Origin: an uncultured Ruminococcus sp.
GTDB taxonomy: Bacteria; Bacillota; Clostridia; Oscillospirales; Ruminococcaceae
Assembly: GCA_946537565.1 (NCBI GenBank)
Contig: CAMNFW010000029.1
Span: 1-14,071 of the forward strand
Length of the DNA: 14,071 nucleotides
Direction of reading: 5' to 3'
Shown here: positions 7,419-13,091 of the stretch, in pieces
How positions within the stretch are numbered: the stretch's first letter is position 1
Layout: each line of letters begins with the position of its first letter
Notes under the pieces: model-generated
Seen by the model: the letters and a program-made list of their open reading frames with translations, nothing else
Told to the model about the DNA's origin: nothing
The model's database searches: none
Made by a program: the position numbers and the translations under genes

Positions 7419-8357
7419 TCACTTTCCCATAGCCGGCACCGGGACTGTTTCCAGCAAATGACTGATATATCCCTCAGCCGTTCCGAACTCACTCTTTCCC
7501 TGGGGTGAGAGTATTATCCTGTGAGAAAGCACTGATACTGCTGTATTCTTTACATCATCAGGAGTAACATATTCCCTTTCGTAGATATACGCAAATGCCT
7601 TTGCAGCTTTATAAAGTGCAATGCTTCCTCTCGGACTGATTCCAAGTGCAGCGTTGCGGTCATCACGGGTGGCAGACACGATAGCCACGATGTACTCCTT
7701 GACCTGATCTGTTACTCTTATCTGACGTACAGCCTCCTGCATTGAGATTATATCCTCAACAGTCATTACAGCTTCTTCTATATTAAGTATAGGATTGTGC
7801 ATTTCAGTGCGCTCAAGTATCTTTACTTCCTCAGCGGCACTGGGATAACCCATTGAAAGCTTCATGAAAAATCTGTCCATCTGTGCTTCAGGAAGATGAT
7901 ATGTACCATAAGTCTCGACCGGGTTCTGGGTCGCCATTACAAGAAAAGGCTTCGGCAGCTGATGTGTTACGCCGTCAAGAGAGATCTGACGCTCCTCCAT
8001 TGCTTCCAGCAATGCTGACTGCACCTTCGGTGAGGCTCGGTTTATCTCATCTGCCAGCAGAAAATTGCACATTACCGCTCCTTCACGATAAACAAAATCA
8101 CCGCTCTTCTGATCCAGCATTGTAAAGCCTGCAATATCAGAGGGCATAACGTCAGGAGTAAGCTGTATACGGTTGAACTTTCCGCCGATTGAACGTGAAA
8201 GCGATGTTATAAGCTGTGTCTTGCCAACACCGGGCACATCCTCCAGCAGGACATGACCTTCACAAAGCAGTGATGCAATAAGCCGGACTACTGTGTCCTC
8301 TTTGCCGACTATGACCTTTCCGATGGACTGAGTCAGCAGCTGAATATTATCGTTCAT
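7419..8357 (-). CDS. MoxR-family AAA+ ATPase
   Basis: A 312-aa cytoplasmic ATPase of the MoxR group, thought to work as a chaperone-like remodeller for partner proteins encoded beside it. Visible motifs are Walker A (DVPGVGKT, 40-47), Walker B (FLLADEINRA, 99-108), the MoxR signature ALLEAMEERQ (115-124), sensor 1 in MATQNPVE (141-148) and the sensor 2 region ISPRGS (240-245), followed by a C-terminal helical lid. Length is normal for the family. I placed the start at the ATG at 8355-8357, which has GAGG about 8 nt upstream; an in-frame ATG at 8417 would add 20 residues unlike the family and would lie upstream of a plausible leader. It is the first gene of the unit, with a promoter at 8434-8462, and its stop codon is 1 nt from the DUF58 start. 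Confidence 0.93.
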   Translation of the reverse strand: MNDNIQLLTQSIGKVIVGKEDTVVRLIASLLCEGHVLLEDVPGVGKTQLITSLSRSIGGKFNRIQLTPDVMPSDIAGFTMLDQKSGDFVYREGAVMCNFLLADEINRASPKVQSALLEAMEERQISLDGVTHQLPKPFLVMATQNPVETYGTYHLPEAQMDRFFMKLSMGYPSAAEEVKILERTEMHNPILNIEEAVMTVEDIISMQEAVRQIRVTDQVKEYIVAIVSATRDDRNAALGISPRGSIALYKAAKAFAYIYEREYVTPDDVKNTAVSVLSHRIILSPQGKSEFGTAEGYISHLLETVPVPAMGK

Positions 8358-8433
8358 TATCAATACCTCATTAAAAACTGATACGGATTCCTGATGTATA
8401 ACCATATGTATACACAATTACCCGATTATATTT

Positions 8434-8462
8434 ATTATAACATAATTTTTATTTCACTGCAA
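8434..8462 (-). promoter_or_regulatory. Promoter of the moxR unit
   Basis: On the minus strand a perfect TATAAT (8434-8439) lies 17 nt downstream of TTGCAG (8457-8462), a weak -35. A second TATAAT at 8425-8430 has no good -35 at the right distance. Transcription would start near 8427 and leave about 70 nt of leader before the chosen moxR start. It follows directly after the terminator of the preceding unit. Confidence 0.6.
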
Positions 8463-8492
8463 GTCCTTTATGTAAAATATCACAAAAATTTC

Positions 8493-8536
8493 AAAAATGC
8501 ACAAAAGCCCTCCCTGCAATGTGACAGAGAGAGCTT
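8493..8536 (-). terminator. Rho-independent terminator after the thioesterase gene
   Basis: On the minus strand a 12-bp stem with two G-U pairs (8525-8536 against 8505-8516) closes an 8-nt loop and is followed by TTTTGTGCATTTTT. The 5' arm starts 15 nt after the thioesterase stop codon. It separates the synthetase/thioesterase unit from the moxR unit. Confidence 0.85.
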
Positions 8537-8550
8537 CTGAAAGTCTTTTT

Positions 8551-8952
8551 CTACATCTTATGAAATCCCAGACACTGAACAACTGCAACTATATTCCCCA
8601 GATCATCATGTATCTCAACATTATAAGTGCAGGTGCTGCGTCCGTCCTTGATAAGTCTTGCTTCAGCAATAAGACGTTCGCCCTTTACAGCTCCGATGAA
8701 TGATATGCTGCAATTAAGTCCGACCGTTCCCATATGCTGCCAGTTTGATGCAACGGCAAATGCAAAATCCGCAAGGGTGAAATGGACTCCGCCCATAACT
8801 CCGCCAATTGCGTTTCTATGGTGAGCGTCCAGCTCAACGCTGCATCTGGCATAATGATCTCCTATTTCTTCAATGAACATACCGTTTTCCACAGCATATC
8901 TGTCGCCGTTGAAAACCTCACGCACTCTTTCAAGCTCTGCGGAATAGTCCAT
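8551..8952 (-). CDS. PaaI-type hotdog-fold thioesterase
   Basis: A 133-aa single-domain hotdog protein of the PaaI/YbgC-like thioesterase group, which hydrolyses acyl- or aryl-CoA thioesters in the cytoplasm, usually as a dimer or tetramer. The active-site region HRNAIGGVMGGVHFTLADFA (45-64) has the expected Asn47, a Gly-rich turn and Asp62 at the start of the long central helix. The strands that follow (NCSISFIGAV, GERLIAEARLIK, STCTYNVEI) fit the hotdog sheet. It starts 17 nt after the stop codon of the acyl-CoA synthetase gene, and a strong terminator follows. The AAAGGA on the minus strand is about 12 nt from the ATG, a rather long spacing. Hydrolysing the partner enzyme's product, or clearing misactivated acyl-CoA, is a plausible role; the substrate cannot be read from the sequence. 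Confidence 0.88.
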   Translation of the reverse strand: MDYSAELERVREVFNGDRYAVENGMFIEEIGDHYARCSVELDAHHRNAIGGVMGGVHFTLADFAFAVASNWQHMGTVGLNCSISFIGAVKGERLIAEARLIKDGRSTCTYNVEIHDDLGNIVAVVQCLGFHKM

Positions 8953-8969
8953 ACTCCAAGCACATCCTT

Positions 8970-10604
8970 TCAGTTCTTGATCTGCATCTCCACAAGACTT
9001 TTACCGCAGTAGATCTCACGAAGCTTTGTCTTTTCGATCTTTCCGGTGGGATTTCTCGGAACATCAGCGAATATTATCTTATGAGGCCTCTTATATCTGG
9101 GCATCTTCTGACAGAAGGTGTTGATCTCCTCTTCGGTACACTCCACACCGTCCTTCACTGAGATTATAGCAGCTGCTATCTCTCCCAGACGCTTGTCCGG
9201 AAGACCTATTACTGCAACATCCTTAACCGCCGGATGCGCTCTCAGGAAATCCTCGATCTGTACAGGATAAAGATTCTCACCGCCGCTGATGATAACGTCC
9301 TTCTTACGGTCTACCAGATATATGAATCCGTCTTCGTCCTCCTGAGCCATATCACCTGTCAGCAGCCAGCCGTCCTTGAGAGTATCAGCTGTAGCCTTTT
9401 CATCACGGTAATAGCAGGTCATAACTCCCGGTCCCTTGACGTAAAGCTCGCCTACCTGTCCACGTTCAACAGTTTTGCCGTTTTCATCTGCGATCTTGAC
9501 TTCCCAGCCATAGCCTGCCTTGCCTATAGCTCCGACCTTATGGATATTCTCTACTCCCAGATGTACACAGCCAGGTCCTATCGACTCGCTCAGACCATAG
9601 TTGGTGTCATATTGATGATTCGGAAAATGTTCCTTCCAGCGGGCAATAAGTGAAGGCGGAACAGGCTGTGCGCCTATGTGCATAAGTCTCCACTGTGAAA
9701 GCTCATATTCAGATATATCAATATCCCCTCTGTCGATCGCATCAAGGATATCCTGTGCCCAGGGTACCAGCAGCCATACTATGGTACAAAGCTCATTTGA
9801 AACAGTTTCAATGATCGACTTCGGCTTTACACCCTTTAACAGTACAGCTTTGCTTCCTGAATAAAGGCTGCCGAACCAGTGCATTTTAGCACCTGTGTGG
9901 TAAAGCGGCGGTATGCAGAGAAATACATCATCACGGGTCTGACCGTGGTGATTCTGCTCGACCTTAGCTGAATGCATAAGGCTTTCATGATTATGGAGAA
10001 TAGCCTTTGGGAATCCTGTGGTTCCGGAGGAGAAATATATAGCCGCATCATCACTGTCAGTGAGAGCGATATCAGGAGCAGTGCTTGAACAGTTTGCCGC
10101 AAGACTGTCATAATGCTCAGCAAATGAGGGGCAGCCTTCTCCTACATAAAACAGCAGACGGTTGCGGCTGATCTCGTCAGCAATTTCTTCAACTCTTCCA
10201 ATAAACTCCGGGCCAAACATGAGAATATCCACCTCTGCCAGATCAAGACAGTACTTTATCTCATCGGAGGTATAGCGGAAATTCAGCGGAACAGCCAGCG
10301 CACCTGTCTTAAGTATACCAAAATATATCGGCAGCCACTCCAGGCAGTTCATAAGCAGGATCCCTACCTTATCCCCTTTTTTCACTCCTCTGTCCAGCAA
10401 AAGGTTTGCAAAGCGGTTGGCTTTTTCGTCAAAGACCTTCCAGGTTATCTCTCTGCGGTAATGGCTGACCGGATCCGGTTCGATAAGCTCATATTCCTTC
10501 CATGTAACACGGCGGACTTCAGTTATCTCAGGATTCACCTCAACAAGGGCGATGTCATTGCCGTAGAGTTCAGCATTTCTTTCAAGCAATTTTGTAATAG
10601 GCAT
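8970..10604 (-). CDS. Acyl-CoA synthetase (AMP-forming, class I adenylate-forming enzyme)
   Basis: A 544-aa cytoplasmic ligase that activates a carboxylic acid with ATP to an acyl-AMP and transfers it to CoA. The adenylate-forming core motifs are complete: phosphate loop YFSSGTTGFPK (190-200), YGLSES (336-341), GELYVKGPGVMTCYY (385-399), LLTGD (414-418), the hinge region VDRKKDVIISGGENLYP (431-447) and the C-terminal catalytic lysine in PRNPTGKIEK (Lys522). The overall form resembles medium- or long-chain fatty-acyl and aryl-CoA synthetases; substrate is uncertain. Near the N-terminus, RRVTWKEYE (31-39) and RREITWKVFDE (50-60) look like a partial duplication of the early core motif. AAAGGA lies 8 nt before the ATG and a good promoter lies upstream. 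A thioesterase gene follows in the same unit, and the divergent neighbour is the LacI-GGDEF protein. Confidence 0.92.
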   Translation of the reverse strand: MPITKLLERNAELYGNDIALVEVNPEITEVRRVTWKEYELIEPDPVSHYRREITWKVFDEKANRFANLLLDRGVKKGDKVGILLMNCLEWLPIYFGILKTGALAVPLNFRYTSDEIKYCLDLAEVDILMFGPEFIGRVEEIADEISRNRLLFYVGEGCPSFAEHYDSLAANCSSTAPDIALTDSDDAAIYFSSGTTGFPKAILHNHESLMHSAKVEQNHHGQTRDDVFLCIPPLYHTGAKMHWFGSLYSGSKAVLLKGVKPKSIIETVSNELCTIVWLLVPWAQDILDAIDRGDIDISEYELSQWRLMHIGAQPVPPSLIARWKEHFPNHQYDTNYGLSESIGPGCVHLGVENIHKVGAIGKAGYGWEVKIADENGKTVERGQVGELYVKGPGVMTCYYRDEKATADTLKDGWLLTGDMAQEDEDGFIYLVDRKKDVIISGGENLYPVQIEDFLRAHPAVKDVAVIGLPDKRLGEIAAAIISVKDGVECTEEEINTFCQKMPRYKRPHKIIFADVPRNPTGKIEKTKLREIYCGKSLVEMQIKN

Positions 10605-10637
10605 ATTAATTGTCCTTTCTGTTAAGCTTTGTTACAA

Positions 10638-10661
10638 TAAAGCATAAAAGCTGTAAAGCAT
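10638..10661. repeat. Direct repeat TAAAGCAT x2
   Basis: TAAAGCAT occurs at 10638-10645 and again at 10654-10661, 16 bp start to start, so about one and a half helical turns. The repeat lies between the predicted start of the synthetase transcript and its ribosome binding site, where a bound repressor could block transcription. It may be chance in AT-rich DNA. Confidence 0.35.
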
Positions 10662-10675
10662 TAAATAATATTTAT

Positions 10676-10704
10676 ATTTTATCACAAAACTTTGAATTTG
10701 TAAA
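10676..10704 (-). promoter_or_regulatory. Promoter of the acyl-CoA synthetase unit
   Basis: On the minus strand TTTACA (10699-10704) and TAAAAT (10676-10681) are separated by exactly 17 nt; each box matches the housekeeping consensus at five of six positions. Transcription would start near 10669, leaving about 65 nt of leader. Confidence 0.65.
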
Positions 10705-10882
10705 GAGCATTTTTATATAAATTTCATTTTTATTTCTGTGTATTATACTCATGATGTACTGTTATCAAGTCAATTGTCAGTATTTACAGCTTATACCGAC
10801 CCGTTCGTTGTGAATAATCGCCAAAGATCAGGTTCTCCTGCTGTGCAATACACCGATTTTATATAATATTCATTATATATGC

Positions 10883-10911
10883 TTTAAATAGCTATCGAAA
10901 TGTGATATAAT
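10883..10911 (+). promoter_or_regulatory. Promoter of the LacI-GGDEF gene
   Basis: TTTAAA (10883-10888), a 17-nt spacer and a perfect TATAAT (10906-10911) preceded by TGA, which makes an extended -10. The predicted leader is about 95 nt and runs to the AAGGAG ribosome binding site at 11001-11006. No riboswitch-like structure is apparent in it. Confidence 0.65.
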
Positions 10912-11012
10912 ATATCCAACCATAACATCAGCAAATCCGAATAAAGAGAATATGTCAGCCTTGTCTTTTTCGGTATTACTCACAAAAAAGTCCAGATCAC
11001 AAGGAGTAAAAT

Positions 11013-12905
11013 ATGAGCATTTATAACATTGCAGTTTTCGTTGCAGGTCTTGATGAAGAATATCAAAGCAGTATTATCAGCGGAATTAACAGCTATGCAC
11101 GAAAAAACAGGATCAACGTCTCTTATTTCGCTGCCTACGGCGGTGTACTGAACAGCAAATGCTTCGACATCGGTGAGTACAGCATCTATTCCCTCGCCGA
11201 CCTGAGCCGTTTTGACGGCGCTGTACTTATGATAAATACTATTAATGATGCTGGTATTAAACAGCAGATTGTTGATATGGTCCGCAAAACCTCAACTCCT
11301 GCTGTTATTTTCGGCTGCCAGGATTATCCAGATATATTCAATATAAGTATCGACAATAAAAACCCGATCGCTGATATGGTCAGACACGTTGTCAATGAAC
11401 ACGGCGCTAAAGTCATAAACTATATCTCAGGTCCTGTAACCAACCCGGAAGCCCGTGATCGTCTCGGCGCTTTCCGTGATACTATGGCTGAGCTTGGTCT
11501 TACTGTTGAAGAAGACAGAATATTCTACGGCGAATTCCGTTCAGCTGACGGCTACGATGCTGTTGAAGAATTTATCCGCTCCGGAAAAGAGCTCCCGGAT
11601 GCTTTCATCTGCGCTAACGATGCTATGGCTCTTGCCGCAATCAGTGCCCTTGAACAGTATGGTTTATGCGTTCCTCTGGACGTTATAGTTACCGGCTTTG
11701 ACAATATTTTCAGCGCCCAGAACAACTGCCCTGCCCTTACTACTGTTACCCGTCCGCTTTCTGAAATGGGCACTCAGGGTCTGAAAGTCCTGCTGGATAT
11801 AATCAGCGGCAGTAAGCCGTCACCTGTTGTTGTGGACGCTTCCTGCCTGTTCACCGAAAGCTGCGGCTGTAAGCTCAGTATACCTGATGACTACACTGAG
11901 TATAAAAAACGTACTTTCAATAAAATCGAGCTTACCAATTACTATATAAACAGACTGAATATCCTTAATGCTCATCTTGCTGAGTCTGAGACCGCACAGG
12001 ATAATTTCAGCAAGATCACGGATTTCGTCAGAGAACTGTGCTTTCCTCAGTTCATGCTCTGTCTGGCTGAAGACTGGCAGGACGTTTTTTCCAGCGGCGA
12101 CCCCGGAAAACTCTTCTCCGGTACCCTCACCGCTCCTATCATATGGAATGAGGGAGAGTCTTCCTCTGTTGAATACTTCAACGGCAGGGATATGTTCCCG
12201 GTACCTCTGGAAAACGGCGGAAATATCTGCTATTTCCTTCCTCTCCACTTCCGTGAGCATTGCCTCGGCTACTACATCGTCATCAACAATGACTTTCCTA
12301 CTAAAAGCCTGCTTTGCCATACCCTGTCAATGAATATCAGCCATTCCCTTGAAAATATCCGCAAACTCACTCATCTTAACTCTGCTATGGAAGAGCTTAA
12401 CAAGCTCTATGTCATCGATCCGCTCTGCAATATCTATAACCGAAACGGCTTCATCAGGATTACTAACGACATATTCAATAACTGCATAAAGGAAAATTCT
12501 CCTGTAATGCTGACTTTCATCGACATGGACGGTCTGAAATTCATTAACGATAATTACGGTCACAATGAAGGCGATTTCGCTATTCAGCGACTTGCCAGCG
12601 TTATTTCAGAATCCTGCCGCCAGAATCAGATCTGTGCCCGCTTCGGCGGTGATGAGTTCGTTATTTTCAGCCACCATACCGCTGAGGGTGATGCGGAAGC
12701 TATCGAAAGACGCATAAATTCTAAGCTGGATAGTATTAACTCTATCATCTGCAAACCCTATAAGATCTCCGCAAGCTTAGGCAGCGTGAATACCATCGCT
12801 TCGCCTGATAAAACTCTCTACAGCCTTATCAAGCAGGCTGATGACATTATGTATGAGGTGAAAAAACTGAAAAAAAATTCCCGTTCAGCCTCTGATCATA
12901 ATTAA
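11013..12905 (+). CDS. LacI/GalR-type ligand-binding protein fused to a GGDEF diguanylate cyclase domain
   Basis: A 630-aa protein predicted to make cyclic-di-GMP from two GTP in response to a small ligand. Residues 3-290 are a LacI/GalR-like periplasmic-binding fold: the opening IAVFVAGLDEEYQSSIISGI, FICANDAMALAAISAL (198-213), VIVTGFDN (224-231) and LTTVTRPLSEMG (242-253). No helix-turn-helix precedes it, and neither a signal peptide nor membrane spans are seen, so it should sense inside the cell. A GAF-like middle region (about 300-440) and a helical linker (about 440-468) follow. The GGDEF domain (about 469-620) has DPLCNIYNRNGF, Asp504 in FIDMDGLKFINDNYGH and an intact GGDEF at 545-549. 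The inhibitory I-site, normally RxxD, reads RQNQ (536-539). AAGGAG lies 6 nt before the ATG and a terminator follows. A sugar ligand is inference. Confidence 0.9.
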   Translation: MSIYNIAVFVAGLDEEYQSSIISGINSYARKNRINVSYFAAYGGVLNSKCFDIGEYSIYSLADLSRFDGAVLMINTINDAGIKQQIVDMVRKTSTPAVIFGCQDYPDIFNISIDNKNPIADMVRHVVNEHGAKVINYISGPVTNPEARDRLGAFRDTMAELGLTVEEDRIFYGEFRSADGYDAVEEFIRSGKELPDAFICANDAMALAAISALEQYGLCVPLDVIVTGFDNIFSAQNNCPALTTVTRPLSEMGTQGLKVLLDIISGSKPSPVVVDASCLFTESCGCKLSIPDDYTEYKKRTFNKIELTNYYINRLNILNAHLAESETAQDNFSKITDFVRELCFPQFMLCLAEDWQDVFSSGDPGKLFSGTLTAPIIWNEGESSSVEYFNGRDMFPVPLENGGNICYFLPLHFREHCLGYYIVINNDFPTKSLLCHTLSMNISHSLENIRKLTHLNSAMEELNKLYVIDPLCNIYNRNGFIRITNDIFNNCIKENSPVMLTFIDMDGLKFINDNYGHNEGDFAIQRLASVISESCRQNQICARFGGDEFVIFSHHTAEGDAEAIERRINSKLDSINSIICKPYKISASLGSVNTIASPDKTLYSLIKQADDIMYEVKKLKKNSRSASDHN

Positions 12906-12936
12906 GTAAGAAAGTTAAACTTATAATATGTCCCAC

Positions 12937-12966
12937 GAACGCTGAGAGTTTTCAGCGTTCTTTTTT
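12937..12966 (+). terminator. Rho-independent terminator of the LacI-GGDEF gene
   Basis: GAACGCTGA (12937-12945) pairs perfectly with TCAGCGTTC (12952-12960) around a 6-nt loop and is followed by six T (12961-12966). It lies 31 nt after the stop codon. Its stem is almost identical to that of the terminator at 124-155. Confidence 0.92.
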
Positions 12967-12996
12967 CAGCCATATTTCAAAAGCTTTATATTTAAC

Positions 12997-13026
12997 TTGA
13001 CATGAGCTGCTCTGATGTGATATACT
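12997..13026 (+). promoter_or_regulatory. Promoter of the phosphofructokinase gene
   Basis: A perfect TTGACA (12997-13002), an 18-nt spacer and TATACT (13021-13026, five of six). A TG just before the -10 may add extended contact. This is the closest match to consensus in the window and suggests strong housekeeping expression. It lies just after the preceding terminator, so the gene is independently transcribed. Confidence 0.8.
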
Positions 13027-13038
13027 TTATTTGTATTT

Positions 13039-13061
13039 ACCGGCAGCTATGCTGTTCCGGT
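13039..13061 (+). promoter_or_regulatory. 5' leader hairpin of the phosphofructokinase gene
   Basis: ACCGGCAGC (13039-13047) pairs with GCTG-tt-CCGGT (13051-13061), giving nine pairs around a 3-nt loop with a 2-nt bulge. It sits near the 5' end of the predicted transcript and 14 nt before the AAGGA at about 13075. A role as an mRNA-stabilising 5' hairpin is plausible; there is no run of T, so it is not a terminator. Confidence 0.4.
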
Positions 13062-13091
13062 CAATTATTCTTTTAAGGATGGTATAACATT

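Larger units (their letters stand above)
10605..11012. other. Divergent intergenic region, 408 bp
   Basis: This AT-rich stretch separates the minus-strand and plus-strand halves of the window and has no convincing gene on either strand. It holds the leftward promoter of the synthetase unit (10676-10704), a direct repeat in that transcript's leader (10638-10661), the rightward promoter of the LacI-GGDEF gene (10883-10911) and an AT-only-looking inverted repeat, ATATAAT...ATTATAT (10861-10878). The central part, about 10720-10860, shows nothing I can name. Confidence 0.8.

Noticed and set aside
7418..7492. 25-codon N-terminal extension of the DUF58 gene
   Set aside because: It overlaps the end of moxR in another frame, lacks a ribosome binding site and gives an atypical sequence; the ATG at 7417, 1 nt after the moxR stop, fits better.
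8358..8417. 20-codon N-terminal extension of moxR
   Set aside because: The extension does not resemble the family and the internal ATG has GAGG at a good distance, while the upstream ATG has no clear ribosome binding site and lies very close to the predicted transcript start.
10861..10878. Inverted repeat ATATAAT...ATTATAT before the LacI-GGDEF promoter
   Set aside because: It is almost entirely A and T in an AT-rich region, so it carries little information, although an operator cannot be excluded.
10918..11012. Possible cyclic-di-GMP riboswitch in the leader of the LacI-GGDEF gene
   Set aside because: I looked because of the gene's function, but the leader shows no paired-helix layout typical of those riboswitches.
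11820..12320. 166-codon minus-strand frame inside the LacI-GGDEF gene
   Set aside because: It is antisense to a region with clear protein-family structure and continuous plus-strand coding, and it has no upstream signals.
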